Positions 10,073 through 19,496 of a DNA stretch of 64,000 bases are shown one piece after another (position 1 is the stretch's first letter; every line of letters starts with the position of its first letter). The position numbers and the translations under genes are program-made. Source of the DNA: Hylemonella sp. (GTDB lineage Bacteria; Pseudomonadota; Gammaproteobacteria; Burkholderiales; Burkholderiaceae_C). The stretch covers positions 1-64,000 of the forward strand of contig JAUYQZ010000049.1 of NCBI GenBank assembly GCA_030695415.1, written 5' to 3'. A model generated the notes under the pieces. That model did not search any database. It was not told where the DNA came from and was given only the letters and a program-made list of their open reading frames with translations.

Positions 10073-11212
10073 ATGGCCACCAAAAGAGACTTTTACGAAA
10101 TCCTCGGCGTCGCGAAGAACGCCTCCGAGGAGGACATCAAGAAGGCTTATCGCAAGCTCGCGATGAAGCACCATCCTGACCGCAATCAGGGTGATAGCGC
10201 CAAGGTGGCCGAGGAAAAATTCAAGGAGGCCAAGGAGGCCTACGAGATGCTTTCCGATGCGCAGAAACGCGCCGCCTATGACCAGCACGGGCACGCCGGC
10301 GTCGATCCGAACATGCGCGGCGGCCCGGGCGATGGCTTTGGCGGCGGCTTCGCCGACGCTTTTGGCGACATCTTCGGCGACATGTTCGGGCAGCAACGCG
10401 GTGGGCGCGGGGCCGGTGGCCGTCAGGTCTACCGCGGGAGCGACCTGAGCTACGCCATGGAGATCACGCTGGAGGAAGCAGCGCGCGGCAAGGACGCGCA
10501 GATCCGCATTCCCAGCTGGGACAACTGCGACACCTGCCGCGGCACGGGCGCCAAGCCGGGCACGCAGGTCAAGCCCTGCAGCACCTGCCACGGCACGGGC
10601 TCGGTGCAGATGCGCCAGGGCTTCTTCAGCGTGCAGCAGACCTGCCCGCACTGCCAGGGCACGGGCAAGATCATCCCCGAGCCCTGCACCAGCTGCCAGG
10701 GACAGGGACGCATCAAGCGCCAGAAGACGCTGGAAGTGAAGATCCCCGCCGGCATCGACGACGGCATGCGCATCCGCAGTACCGGCAATGGCGAACCCGG
10801 CATGAACGGCGGGCCGCCGGGCGACCTCTACATCGAGATCCGTCTGCGCAAGCACGACATCTTCGAGCGTGATGGCGACGACCTGCATTGCGCAGTGCCC
10901 ATCAGCTTTGTGACGGCCGCTTTGGGCGGCGAGATCGAGGTGCCCACGCTCGCCGGCAAGGCCGCCATCGACATCCCCGAAGGCACCCAGACCGGCAAGC
11001 AGTTCCGCCTGCGCGGCAAGGGCATCAAGGGCGTGCGCGCCAGCTACCCCGGCGACCTGTATTGCCACATCACCGTGGAGACGCCGGTCAAGCTCACCGA
11101 GCACCAGCGCAAGCTGCTGCGCGAGTTCGGCGAGTCGCTGCAAAAGGGCGGCGCCAAGCATTCGCCGAGCGAAGGCAGCTGGGCCGACCGGCTCAAGAGC
11201 TTCTTCAGCTAA
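10073..11212 (+). CDS. dnaJ: Co-chaperone DnaJ (Hsp40)
   Basis: DnaJ, 379 residues, class A. The J domain (residues 1-70) contains the HPD motif in KHHPDRN that stimulates DnaK ATPase. A Gly/Phe-rich linker ([16 protein letters not shown]) is followed by the zinc domain with four CxxCxGxG repeats ([32 protein letters not shown]) and two beta-barrel substrate domains. It starts 94 bases after dnaK; the gap holds a short CTTACC/GGTAAG hairpin, and a strong terminator follows the stop. Confidence 0.98.
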   Translation: MATKRDFYEILGVAKNASEEDIKKAYRKLAMKHHPDRNQGDSAKVAEEKFKEAKEAYEMLSDAQKRAAYDQHGHAGVDPNMRGGPGDGFGGGFADAFGDIFGDMFGQQRGGRGAGGRQVYRGSDLSYAMEITLEEAARGKDAQIRIPSWDNCDTCRGTGAKPGTQVKPCSTCHGTGSVQMRQGFFSVQQTCPHCQGTGKIIPEPCTSCQGQGRIKRQKTLEVKIPAGIDDGMRIRSTGNGEPGMNGGPPGDLYIEIRLRKHDIFERDGDDLHCAVPISFVTAALGGEIEVPTLAGKAAIDIPEGTQTGKQFRLRGKGIKGVRASYPGDLYCHITVETPVKLTEHQRKLLREFGESLQKGGAKHSPSEGSWADRLKSFFS

Positions 11213-11234
11213 AGCCTGGCCTCCGTCCGATCCC

Positions 11235-11269
11235 AAGCCGCAAGGGCCTCAGCCTTTGCGGCTTTTTTT
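11235..11269 (+). terminator. Rho-independent terminator after dnaJ
   Basis: A 13-bp stem with one G-T wobble (11235-11247 with 11252-11264), a 4-base loop and a run of seven T (11263-11269). It ends the grpE-dnaK-dnaJ transcript. Confidence 0.88.
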
Positions 11270-11314
11270 GATCTGCATCTAGCAGCGGCCCCAGCGCGGG
11301 ACTAACATGCGCCC

Positions 11315-12679
11315 ATGAGCGTCTCCATCACCTTCCTTGGCGGTGCCAGCACGGTCACCGGCTCCAAGTACCTGGTGCGTCACGGTGCAGAAACACTGCT
11401 GGTCGACTGCGGTCTGTTCCAGGGCTACAAGCAATTGCGCCTGCGCAACTGGACGCCGCTGCCCGTCGCCCCCGGCCATATCAGCGCCGTCATCCTCACG
11501 CACGCCCATCTGGACCATAGCGGCTACCTGCCCTTGCTGGCGCGCGAGGGCTACGGCGGCCCCATCCACGCCACCCGCGGCACGCGCGACCTGTGTGCCA
11601 TCCTGCTGCCCGACAGCGGCCACATCCAGGAAGAAGACGCGGCCTTCGCCAACCGCCACGGTTTCTCCAAGCACGCGCCGGCCCTGCCCCTGTACACCCG
11701 CAAGGATGCGCTGGCCTGTCTGAAGCAGATCAAGGCGCATGATTTCAGACGTACTTTCGAACCCATCAAGGGCTGGCACGCCACCTTCTTCCGCGCCGGC
11801 CACATCCTGGGTGCGGCCAGCCTGCTGCTGGAAGTGGCGGGGCGGCGCATCCTGTTCTCGGGTGACCTGGGTCGCACCGATGATTTCCTGATGAATCCGC
11901 CGGACCAAGCCCCGGTCGCGGACACGGTGGTGATCGAGTCGACCTACGGCGACCGCACCCATCCCAAAGAAGACGTGCTGGCCGAGCTCGGGCCCGCCCT
12001 GCACCGCCTGGCCGGGCGCGGCGGGGTCGCGGTGATCCCGGTCTTTGCCGTGGGACGCGCCCAGGAAATCCTGCATGCCATCGACCAGCTCAAGGTGCGT
12101 GGCGAGATCCCCAAGAGCCTGCCGGTGTTCCTGGACAGCCCCATGGCCATCCACACCACCGACCTGTTCGACAACTACATGGACGAACACCGGCTGGATG
12201 CCAGGCAGGTCAAGGCGCTCACGCACAGCGCCACCATGGTCAACACACCGGATGAATCCAAGGCCCTGGCGCGCCGCCACGGCCCCATGGTGATCCTGGC
12301 CGCCAGCGGCATGGCCACGGGCGGGCGCGTGCTGCATCACCTGTCGCTCTATGCCGGAAGCCACCGCAACATGATCGTCCTCGCCGGCTTCCAGTCGCCC
12401 GGCACGCGCGGCGCCACCCTGGCCTCGGGCGCGCCCTCGGTGCGCATCCACGGCAAGGACGTCAGTGTCGGCGCGGAGGTGGTCCAGCTGGCCTCAGCAT
12501 CGGCGCATGCCGATGCGCCACAGCTCATGGCCTGGCTGGGCACCCTGCCCACCGCCCCCTCGCAGGTCTACATCGTGCACGGCGAGAGCGGCGCCTCGGA
12601 TGCGCTGCGCCAGCAGATCGAACGCGGGCTGGGCTGGCGGGCCCTGGTGCCTGAGCATGGGGCGACGTGGCCGGTGTGA
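11315..12679 (+). CDS. Metallo-beta-lactamase/beta-CASP family RNase-like protein
   Basis: A 454-residue protein of the beta-CASP branch of the metallo-beta-lactamase fold (RNase J / CPSF-73 type). The metal site HAHLDHSG begins at His63 and further ligands are in FRAGHILGAAS and FSGDLGRTDD. The beta-CASP part shows VIPVFAVGRAQEIL, LDSPMAIHTTDLF and AASGMATGGRVLHHL, and the final SASAHADAPQLMAWL provides the last His. It is probably a cytoplasmic RNA-processing nuclease. It is a stand-alone gene behind the dnaJ terminator, and the RNA substrate is unknown. Confidence 0.9.
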   Translation: MSVSITFLGGASTVTGSKYLVRHGAETLLVDCGLFQGYKQLRLRNWTPLPVAPGHISAVILTHAHLDHSGYLPLLAREGYGGPIHATRGTRDLCAILLPDSGHIQEEDAAFANRHGFSKHAPALPLYTRKDALACLKQIKAHDFRRTFEPIKGWHATFFRAGHILGAASLLLEVAGRRILFSGDLGRTDDFLMNPPDQAPVADTVVIESTYGDRTHPKEDVLAELGPALHRLAGRGGVAVIPVFAVGRAQEILHAIDQLKVRGEIPKSLPVFLDSPMAIHTTDLFDNYMDEHRLDARQVKALTHSATMVNTPDESKALARRHGPMVILAASGMATGGRVLHHLSLYAGSHRNMIVLAGFQSPGTRGATLASGAPSVRIHGKDVSVGAEVVQLASASAHADAPQLMAWLGTLPTAPSQVYIVHGESGASDALRQQIERGLGWRALVPEHGATWPV

Positions 12680-12742
12680 GAGCAAAGCGCAGGGTTACCC
12701 CCTGTTACCTCACCGCACGGCAATCAGTCAGAATCGCGTTCC

Positions 12743-13396
12743 ATGAGTCTGCGGCTCTTCCACATCACCGAGTTTGCCAATTCCATGCTCACGCCTGCCG
12801 AGCAGCGTGAGGCCCGGCATCCGGCCCTGTTGCTTTTGCTGGCCAGCCTCTGGCTGGCGCTGGCGGGCAATGCGCCGCTGTGGCGCGAGCTGGCACGGCT
12901 GCCCATGGACGCGGGCAGCTTTGTCTGGATCACCCTGTGTTTTGCCCTGCTCACCATCGCGGCGCTGGGCTTGCTGCTGAGCCTGCTGAACTGGCCCTGG
13001 CTGCTCAAGGGTGTGATCACCCTGCTGCTTTGGCTGGTCGCGCTCAACTCCGTGCTGCTCTGGTCCGGTCAGGCTTACCTGAGTGCGGGTGCCGTGCCGC
13101 AGGGCCTGCCCGCCATGCTGGGCCAGCTGCGGGCCCAGCCGCTGTGGCAAACGGGACTGGCATTTGCCGTGCTGGCTCTGGCGCCCTCCCTCTGGATCTG
13201 GCAGCTGAGCCTGCGCCGCATCGCCACGCCCATCCGCCTGCCGCAGAACCTGCTGCTGGCCCTGCTCTTCACCGGCCTGCTGGCGTCAGTCTGGTTCGCG
13301 GGACGCAACGCACTGCTGCCCCTGCTGCAGGACCAGCCCCGCTGGCTCGAGCTGGTGAGCCCTTTCAACACGCTCCTGAGCCTGCCGCACTTCTGA
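12743..13396 (+). CDS. Membrane protein resembling the isolated N-terminal domain of EptA-type phosphoethanolamine transferases
   Basis: A 217-residue protein with about five membrane helices (roughly residues 25-42, 60-84, 90-110, 135-158, 170-190). The pattern, including the last stretch WFAGRNALLPLLQDQPRWLELVSPFNTL, resembles the membrane domain (DUF1705) of lipid A phosphoethanolamine transferases, where an equivalent segment leads into the periplasmic sulfatase-fold catalytic domain. Here the protein stops nine residues later and no catalytic domain follows in any frame; the next gene is on the other strand. It is either a truncated relic or a stand-alone membrane protein. The family assignment is by eye and moderate. 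Confidence 0.55.
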   Translation: MSLRLFHITEFANSMLTPAEQREARHPALLLLLASLWLALAGNAPLWRELARLPMDAGSFVWITLCFALLTIAALGLLLSLLNWPWLLKGVITLLLWLVALNSVLLWSGQAYLSAGAVPQGLPAMLGQLRAQPLWQTGLAFAVLALAPSLWIWQLSLRRIATPIRLPQNLLLALLFTGLLASVWFAGRNALLPLLQDQPRWLELVSPFNTLLSLPHF

Positions 13397-13432
13397 ACGT
13401 CGCGCGCAGGCAGAGCGCCGTCCCCAGCCTGC

Positions 13433-14401
13433 TCAGACGCCAGCCGAGACGGCCAGCAGGCGCTCACGCGCAGCACGGTACTCACGCCGCAGTTGCTCGA
13501 TGAACTCACCGGCCCCCTGCACCTGGGTGATGGCACCGATGCCCTGGCCCGAACCCCAGATGTCCTTCCAGGCCTTCTTGGCGTCGCCACCGAAGTTCAT
13601 CGTGCTGGGGTCGCTCTCGGGCAGCTTGTCCGGGTCCAGACCTGCGGCACGGATGCTGGGCGCCAGGTAGTTGCCGTGCACACCGGTGAAGAGGTTGCTG
13701 TAGACGATATCGTCCGAGCTGCCTTCGACAATGGCCTGTTTGTAGGCCTCCACCGCGCGGGCTTCGTGGGTGGCGATGAAGGCCGTGCCGATGTACGCAA
13801 AGTCCGCTCCCATGGCCTGCGCGGCCAGCACGGAGGCGCCATTGGCGATCGAGCCACTGAGCGCCACCGGGCCATCGAACCACTGGCGGATCTCCTGCAC
13901 CAGGGCGAAGGGGCTCTTGACGCCCGCGTGGCCGCCGGCACCGGCCGCCACGGCGATCAGGCCGTCAGCGCCCTTCTCGATGGCCTTGTGCGCGAACTTG
14001 TTGTTGATGATGTCGTGCAGCACCACACCGCCGTAGCTGTGCGCGGCCTGGTTGATCTCCTCACGCGCGCCAAGGGACGTGATGATGACCGGCACCTTGT
14101 ACTTCACGCACAGCGCCATGTCGTGCTCCAGCCGGTCGTTGGACTTGTGCACGATCTGGTTGATGGCAAAGGGCGCGGCCGGACGATCCGGGTGCGCCTG
14201 GTTGTGCGCAGCCAGCGCCTCGGTGATCTCGGCCAGCCACTCGTCAAGCTGCGCGGCCGGGCGCGCGTTGAGCGCGGGCATGGAACCCACGACACCGGCA
14301 ATGCACTGGGCAATGACCAGCTTGGGGTTGCTGATGATGAACAAGGGCGACCCGATGATGGGCAGCGGCAGGTTCTGCAGGACGGCGGGGAGCTTGGACA
14401 T
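13433..14401 (-). CDS. Nitronate monooxygenase family (FMN-dependent)
   Basis: A 322-residue TIM-barrel flavoprotein of the nitronate monooxygenase / 2-nitropropane dioxygenase family, which oxidises alkyl nitronates such as propionate-3-nitronate. It contains PIIGSPLFIISNPKL at the start, the phosphate-binding segments AVAAGAGGHAG and LSGSIANGASVLAAQAMGADFAYIGTAF, and the C-terminal helix region with GQGIGAI. It lies downstream of the acyl-CoA dehydrogenase on the same strand, separated by an inverted repeat; homologs in this neighbourhood are often called after that context, but the physiological substrate is unknown. Confidence 0.88.
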   Translation of the reverse strand: MSKLPAVLQNLPLPIIGSPLFIISNPKLVIAQCIAGVVGSMPALNARPAAQLDEWLAEITEALAAHNQAHPDRPAAPFAINQIVHKSNDRLEHDMALCVKYKVPVIITSLGAREEINQAAHSYGGVVLHDIINNKFAHKAIEKGADGLIAVAAGAGGHAGVKSPFALVQEIRQWFDGPVALSGSIANGASVLAAQAMGADFAYIGTAFIATHEARAVEAYKQAIVEGSSDDIVYSNLFTGVHGNYLAPSIRAAGLDPDKLPESDPSTMNFGGDAKKAWKDIWGSGQGIGAITQVQGAGEFIEQLRREYRAARERLLAVSAGV

Positions 14402-14423
14402 GGGGATTCCGTTCGTAAAGACT

Positions 14424-14473
14424 CCGTTCGCCCTGGGCTTGTCGAAGGGCTTCGACAGGCTCAGCCCGAACGG
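14424..14473. repeat. Large imperfect inverted repeat between two minus-strand genes
   Basis: Two 24-base arms (14424-14447 and 14450-14473) separated by 2 bases; 22 of 24 positions pair, counting two G-T wobbles. The arms include CTTGTCGAAG / CTTCGACAGG. It fills nearly the whole gap between the acyl-CoA dehydrogenase stop and the nitronate monooxygenase start. Very similar palindromes are common between genes in Burkholderiales (from memory). Confidence 0.75.
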
Positions 14474-14479
14474 GAAAGA

Positions 14480-16264
14480 TCAGAACGCTTCGAGCGCCAG
14501 GGCGGTCACGCTGCCCGCGCCTTCGACGATGCTGTCACGCATACCCGGCGCCTTGCTCAGCAGGTGGTCGGCGTAGAAACGCGCCACGGTGATCTTGCTC
14601 TGCATGAAGGCCGCATCCTCGCCCCGGGCCAGCTCGGTCTGCGCCACCAGCAGGGCACGCGCCAGCTGCCAGCCCGCCATCAGATTGCCCGCCAACATCA
14701 GATAGGGCACGCTGCCGGCGTAGACCGCGTTGGGGTCCTTCTGGCTGGCCATGAAGTCGACCACATCGACAAAAGCCTGCCGGGCCGCACCCAGGCTCTT
14801 CGCAACCGCCAGGGCGTCGGCGCTGCCGTTCTTCCTGAGCTCGGCCTCGGTGCCTTCGATCTGTTTGGCGATCGCCTTCGCGGTCTGGCCCCCGTCGCGC
14901 AGGGTCTTGCGGCCCACCAGGTCATTGGCCTGGATGGCGGTGGTGCCTTCGTAGATGGTCAGGATCTTGGCGTCGCGGTAGTACTGCGCGGCACCGGTCT
15001 CCTCGATGAAACCCATGCCGCCGTGCACCTGCACACCCAGGCTGGTGACTTCCAGGCTCATCTCGGTGCTGTAGCCCTTGACCAGCGGCACCATGAACTC
15101 GTAGAAGGCCTGGTTCACCTTGCGCACCTCGGCATCCGGGTGTTGGTGCGAGGCATCATAGGCGGCCGCGGCCACGGAGGCCATGGCGCGGCAGCCTTCG
15201 GTGTAGGCGCGCATGGTCATGAGCATGCGGCGCACGTCGGGGTGATGGATGATGGGCGCGCTGGTCTTGAGCGACCCGTCCACCGGGCGGCTCTGCACAC
15301 GCTCGCGAGCGTACTGCACCGCCTTCTGGTAGGCGCGCTCAGCCACGGCAATGCCCTGCATGCCCACCGCATAACGCGCGGCGTTCATCATGATGAACAT
15401 GTACTCGAGGCCGCGGTTCTCCTGGCCCACGAGGTAGCCCACGGCACCTCCATGGTCACCGTACTGCAGCACGGCAGTCGGGCTGGCCTTGATGCCCAGC
15501 TTGTGCTCGATGCTCACGCAATGCACGTCGTTGCGTGCGCCGAGCGTTCCATCCTTGTTGACCATGAACTTGGGCACGACAAACAGGCTGATGCCCTTGA
15601 TGCCCTCGGGCGCGCCAGTCACCCGCGCCAGCACGAGATGGACGATGTTGCCCGCCATGTCGTGCTCGCCGTAGGTGATGTAGATCTTGGTGCCGAAGAC
15701 CTTGTAGCTGCCATCGGGTTGCGGCTCGGCGCGGCTGCGCACCAGGGCCAGGTCCGAGCCGGCCTGGGGCTCGGTCAGGTTCATGGTGCCGGTCCACTCG
15801 CCGCTCACCAGTTTTTCCAGGTAGGTCACCTTGAGCTCGTCAGAGCCCGCAGTCAGCAGGGCCTCGATGGCGCCGTCGGTCAGCAAGGGGCACAGGGCAA
15901 AACTCAGGTTGGCACTGTTGACCATCTCGATGCAGGCCGCACCAATGGTCTTGGGCAGACCCTGGCCGCCGAAGTCGGCCGGATGCTGCAGGCCCTGCCA
16001 GCCGCCTGCGCCGAACTGGCGGAAAGCCTCCTTGAAACCCGGGGTGGTGGTGACCACGCCGTCTTTCCAGCTGGAGGGGTTCTTGTCGCCCTCCCAGTTC
16101 AGGGGCGAGACCACCTGCTCATTGAACTTGGCCGCCTCTTCCAGCACCGCCTGGGCCGTGTCGTAACCCGCGTCCTCAAAGCCGGGCAGCTTCGCAATCT
16201 CGTCGATGCGGGCCAGATGCTTGATGTTGAACAACATGTCCTTGAGGGGCGCGACATAGCTCAT
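14480..16264 (-). CDS. Acyl-CoA dehydrogenase, DmdC-like subfamily (second paralog)
   Basis: A 594-residue FAD-dependent acyl-CoA dehydrogenase of the same long subfamily as the one at 4168-5862. Features include MNLTEPQAGSDLALVRSRAEP, YGEHDMAGNIVHLVLARV, the arginine in YARERVQSRP and the catalytic Glu439 in ILTIYEGTTAIQ. The start is taken at ATG 16264 (MSYVAPLKDMLF), the conserved family N-terminus; an upstream in-frame ATG would run into the terminator of etfA. It lies just downstream of etfBA, its likely electron acceptor, but a terminator hairpin separates them, so its expression is probably at least partly independent. Confidence 0.92.
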   Translation of the reverse strand: MSYVAPLKDMLFNIKHLARIDEIAKLPGFEDAGYDTAQAVLEEAAKFNEQVVSPLNWEGDKNPSSWKDGVVTTTPGFKEAFRQFGAGGWQGLQHPADFGGQGLPKTIGAACIEMVNSANLSFALCPLLTDGAIEALLTAGSDELKVTYLEKLVSGEWTGTMNLTEPQAGSDLALVRSRAEPQPDGSYKVFGTKIYITYGEHDMAGNIVHLVLARVTGAPEGIKGISLFVVPKFMVNKDGTLGARNDVHCVSIEHKLGIKASPTAVLQYGDHGGAVGYLVGQENRGLEYMFIMMNAARYAVGMQGIAVAERAYQKAVQYARERVQSRPVDGSLKTSAPIIHHPDVRRMLMTMRAYTEGCRAMASVAAAAYDASHQHPDAEVRKVNQAFYEFMVPLVKGYSTEMSLEVTSLGVQVHGGMGFIEETGAAQYYRDAKILTIYEGTTAIQANDLVGRKTLRDGGQTAKAIAKQIEGTEAELRKNGSADALAVAKSLGAARQAFVDVVDFMASQKDPNAVYAGSVPYLMLAGNLMAGWQLARALLVAQTELARGEDAAFMQSKITVARFYADHLLSKAPGMRDSIVEGAGSVTALALEAF

Positions 16265-16294
16265 GGCGGAACTCCAGCGAATTTGAAAAGATGG

Positions 16295-16322
16295 AAAAAA
16301 AGGCACCGCGCGTGCGGTGCCT
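16295..16322 (-). terminator. Rho-independent terminator after etfA
   Basis: Read on the minus strand: a perfect 9-bp stem (16301-16309 with 16314-16322), loop of 4, followed by seven T. It starts 10 bases after the etfA stop and sits between etfA and the acyl-CoA dehydrogenase gene. Confidence 0.85.
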
Positions 16323-16331
16323 TGTGGCGGA

Positions 16332-17264
16332 TCAGAGCGCCTTGACCAGCTCGGGGACGGCGGTGAACAGGTCCGCCTCCAGGCCGTAGTCGGCCACGCT
16401 GAAGATCGGCGCCTCGGGGTCCTTGTTGATCGCCACGATCACCTTGCTGTCCTTCATGCCGGCCAGGTGCTGGATGGCGCCGCTGATGCCGCAGGCAATA
16501 TAGAGTTGCGGCGCGACGATCTTGCCGGTCTGGCCGACCTGCAGGTCGTTGGGCGCGTAGCCTGCGTCCACCGCAGCGCGGCTGGCGCCGATGGCGGCAC
16601 CCAGCTTGTCAGCCAGCGGAGTCATGACTTCAGCGAACTTCTCGCTTGAACCCAGGGCGCGGCCGCCGGAGACGATGATCTTGGCGGCGGTGAGTTCAGG
16701 GCGGTCGTTCTTGGCGATCTCGGAGCCGACGAAGCTGCTCTTGCCGCTGTCAGCGGCGGCGGCCGTGGTTTCCACAGCGGCGCTGCCACCGGTGGCTGGC
16801 GCCGGATCGAAACCGGTGGTGCGCACGGTGATGACCTTGATCGCATCCAGGCTCTGCACAGTGGCAATGGCGTTGCCTGCGTAGATCGGGCGCTCGAAGG
16901 TGTCGGGGCTGTCCACCTTGATGATGTCGGAGATCTGGCCCACGTCCAGCTTGGCGGCCACCCGCGGGGCCACGTTCTTGCCGCCGGCCGTGGCGGCGAA
17001 CAGGATGTGGCTGTAGTTGCCAGCGATGGCCAGCACCTGGGCGGCTACATTCTCGGCCAGACCGTGCGCCAGCTGGGCGCCGTCGGCGTGGATGACCTTG
17101 GCCACGCCAGCGATCTGGGCGGCAGCGGCAGCGGCAGCGCCGGCGTTGTGGCCAGCGACCAGCACATGCACGTCGCCACCGCAGGCCTTCGCGGCGGTGA
17201 TGGTGTTGAGGGTGGCGCCCTTGATGGACGCGTTGTCGTGTTCGGCAATAACGAGAGCTGTCAT
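16332..17264 (-). CDS. etfA: Electron transfer flavoprotein alpha subunit
   Basis: ETF-alpha, 310 residues, which with EtfB binds FAD and carries electrons from acyl-CoA dehydrogenases to ETF-ubiquinone oxidoreductase. The C-terminal FAD domain is clear: [61 protein letters not shown] and [17 protein letters not shown]. Its ATG directly abuts the TAA of etfB, so the two are translationally linked. A terminator follows. Confidence 0.97.
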   Translation of the reverse strand: MTALVIAEHDNASIKGATLNTITAAKACGGDVHVLVAGHNAGAAAAAAAQIAGVAKVIHADGAQLAHGLAENVAAQVLAIAGNYSHILFAATAGGKNVAPRVAAKLDVGQISDIIKVDSPDTFERPIYAGNAIATVQSLDAIKVITVRTTGFDPAPATGGSAAVETTAAAADSGKSSFVGSEIAKNDRPELTAAKIIVSGGRALGSSEKFAEVMTPLADKLGAAIGASRAAVDAGYAPNDLQVGQTGKIVAPQLYIACGISGAIQHLAGMKDSKVIVAINKDPEAPIFSVADYGLEADLFTAVPELVKAL

Positions 17265-18014
17265 TTAGATCACCTTGGCTTCATTCTTGAGCTTGGCCAC
17301 CAGGGTGGCGACGTCGGGCACCTTGATACCGGCACTGCGCTTCGGTGGTTCCGAGACCTTGAGGGTCTTGATGCGCGGGGCGACGTTCACGCCCAGGTCT
17401 TCCGGCTTGAAGGTGTCGAGCTGCTTCTTCTTGGCCTTCATGATGTTGGGCAAGGTCACGTAGCGCGGCTCGTTCAGGCGCAGGTCGGTGGTGATGACGG
17501 CCGGCAGGCTGACGGAGAGCGTCTCCAGGCCGCCGTCCACTTCACGCGTGACCTTGGCTTTGCCATCCACGACTTCGACCTTGGACGCGAAGGTGGCTTG
17601 CGGCAGGTCAGCCAGCGCGGCCAGCATCTGGCCAGTCTGGTTGCAGTCATCGTCGATGGCCTGCTTGCCCAGGATGATCAGGCCGGGTTGCTCCTTGTCG
17701 ACCAGGGCCTTGAGCAGCTTGGCCACAGCCAGGGGCTGAAGTTCCTCGCTGGTCTCGACCAGGATGGCGCGGTCGGCGCCGATGGCCATCGCGGTGCGCA
17801 GGGTTTCCTGGCACTGGGCCACGCCACAGGACACGGCGATGACCTCGGTCACCACACCCTTCTCCTTGAGACGCACAGCCTCCTCGACGGCGATTTCGTC
17901 GAAGGGGTTCATGCTCATCTTGACATTCGCGATATCCACACCGGTGTTGTCCGACTTCACGCGGACCTTGACGTTGTAGTCGACCACGCGCTTGACGGGG
18001 ACCAGGACTTTCAT
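17265..18014 (-). CDS. etfB: Electron transfer flavoprotein beta subunit
   Basis: ETF-beta, 249 residues, the AMP-binding partner of EtfA. It begins [20 protein letters not shown] and contains [40 protein letters not shown] (nucleotide site) and the recognition-loop region [21 protein letters not shown]. The start at 18014 is preceded on the minus strand by an AGGAG-type site; a start eight codons earlier is less like the family. A perfect 9-bp-arm palindrome lies 38-57 bases upstream and is a candidate operator. Confidence 0.97.
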   Translation of the reverse strand: MKVLVPVKRVVDYNVKVRVKSDNTGVDIANVKMSMNPFDEIAVEEAVRLKEKGVVTEVIAVSCGVAQCQETLRTAMAIGADRAILVETSEELQPLAVAKLLKALVDKEQPGLIILGKQAIDDDCNQTGQMLAALADLPQATFASKVEVVDGKAKVTREVDGGLETLSVSLPAVITTDLRLNEPRYVTLPNIMKAKKKQLDTFKPEDLGVNVAPRIKTLKVSEPPKRSAGIKVPDVATLVAKLKNEAKVI

Positions 18015-18051
18015 GGGAGCCACTCCTGCTGTTTGCAAATTCGGTTGTTGT

Positions 18052-18071
18052 GATTGACGTTCACGTCAATC
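18052..18071. promoter_or_regulatory. Palindromic operator candidate upstream of etfBA
   Basis: GATTGACGT-TC-ACGTCAATC: perfect 9-base arms with a 2-base centre, located 38-57 bases before the etfB start. Its TTGACG...CGTCAA form recalls sites of acyl-CoA/branched-chain catabolism regulators (MerR-type LiuR or TetR-type families); which protein binds is not known from the sequence. Confidence 0.6.
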
Positions 18072-18176
18072 GAAGGATTCTAGGCGCACCCGCCAGAGCG
18101 AGCCGCCCCTTGCGCGACCCACAAAAAACGAACGGTCGTGCTTTTCTGAATTATATGCGGAGAAAGACGTCGTCTT

Positions 18177-19412
18177 TCAGGTTTTCATGTGGACGACACG
18201 CTGGGGATACGGAATCTCGATACCCGCCTCGCGCAGGCCCCGCAGGATGGCCAGATTGACCTCGGAGCGCAGCGCCAGTTGGCCGTTCTCGGGGTCCGTG
18301 ATCCAGACCGACAGGGAGAACTCCAGCCCATCGGGACCGAAATTCGCCAGGTAGGCGGCCGGTGCAGGGTCCTTCAGGACACGCGCACTGGAGGCACCCG
18401 CCGCACACAGGATCTGGCTCACGCGCTCGACATCGCTGTCGTAGGCCACCGACACATTGATGGTCAGTTGCACCTTGGGATCGGCAGTGGACAGGTTTTC
18501 GACACGCTGGGTGATGATCAATTCATTGGGCACCACCGATTCGCGGCCATTGAGCGCGCGGATCAGGGTGTAGCGCGTCTTGATGTCGGTGACCACACCC
18601 TCGAAGTTGTCGACCCGCACCACGTCACCAATGCGAAGCGAACGCTCCAGCAGGATGACAAAACCGCTGACGTAATTGGCCGCCAGCTTCTGCAAGCCGA
18701 AACCCAGGCCCACACCCAGCGCGCCGCCCAAGACCGAAAGGGCCGTCAGGTCCACCCCCACGGCGGAGAGCACGAAGAGCAGGCCCACCAGCAGCAAGGC
18801 AGCGCGGATGGCGTTCGCCGCCACCTTGCGCATGGACAGGTCGCCCACGTTCTCGCGCAGGATGCGCCGCTCGATGGTGGCCGAGATCCACAGCACCACC
18901 ACCAGCATCACGCCCGAGGAGAGGACGCCTTCAAGCAGGGTGCGCACACTGATGCGCGACTTGCCGAAGGCGAAATAGATGGCATCGAGTTCGTCCAGCA
19001 CGGCCGGCAGCAGGCCCGTGATCCAGAGCACCGCTGCGCCCCAGGCCAGCCAGGACACCAGGTTTTCAATGAGCTTCACCGCGGAAGACTCGGGAAAGGA
19101 AGCCCCCAGCACGCGCACGAAGAGGCGGATGGCCGCCAGCGAGGTGAAGATGGGCAGGGCGACCTTGAGCACGGCCACCGGCTGGTACAGGGCCACGCCA
19201 TGACGTGCGGCATAGATCAGCACCAGCGCCAGCACAGGAAACATCAGGCCGTCGAAGACATGGCGACCGAACCAGACCGAATCGGCCCCATGCCCGCGTC
19301 GCGCATAACGCGCCACCACATAGGCCAGGGCCAGGCAGGCCAACAACACCAGTCCCTCGATCCAGACACGTGCGCCGCCCAGATCACGCAGAAGATTTTG
19401 GAGTTCGGTCAT
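18177..19412 (-). CDS. MscS-family mechanosensitive ion channel
   Basis: A 411-residue inner-membrane channel of the small-conductance mechanosensitive family. Several N-terminal helices (about residues 17-175) precede the pore-lining helix region, residues ~225-260, with the glycine-rich LGGALGVGLGFGLQKLAANYVSGFVILLERSLRIGDVV. The beta domain contains VDNFEGVVTDIKTRYTLIRALNGRESVVPN, which is typical of MscS. The larger number of N-terminal helices puts it among YbiO/YjeP-like or Burkholderiales-type MscS members. It would release solutes on osmotic downshock. Confidence 0.92.
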   Translation of the reverse strand: MTELQNLLRDLGGARVWIEGLVLLACLALAYVVARYARRGHGADSVWFGRHVFDGLMFPVLALVLIYAARHGVALYQPVAVLKVALPIFTSLAAIRLFVRVLGASFPESSAVKLIENLVSWLAWGAAVLWITGLLPAVLDELDAIYFAFGKSRISVRTLLEGVLSSGVMLVVVLWISATIERRILRENVGDLSMRKVAANAIRAALLLVGLLFVLSAVGVDLTALSVLGGALGVGLGFGLQKLAANYVSGFVILLERSLRIGDVVRVDNFEGVVTDIKTRYTLIRALNGRESVVPNELIITQRVENLSTADPKVQLTINVSVAYDSDVERVSQILCAAGASSARVLKDPAPAAYLANFGPDGLEFSLSVWITDPENGQLALRSEVNLAILRGLREAGIEIPYPQRVVHMKT

Positions 19413-19496
19413 GGAGGACGATTTTCACCGAATTGCGCGGAGAACCCGCTGCGACATGGGCTAATCTACGCCTTATTGAACGGAGAAACTGTGACC

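Noticed and set aside
13493-16345. 950-residue plus-strand open frame over nitronate monooxygenase and acyl-CoA dehydrogenase
   Set aside because: It is antisense to two clear genes and includes the terminator and inverted repeat; the product is His/Gly/Ala-rich without motifs.
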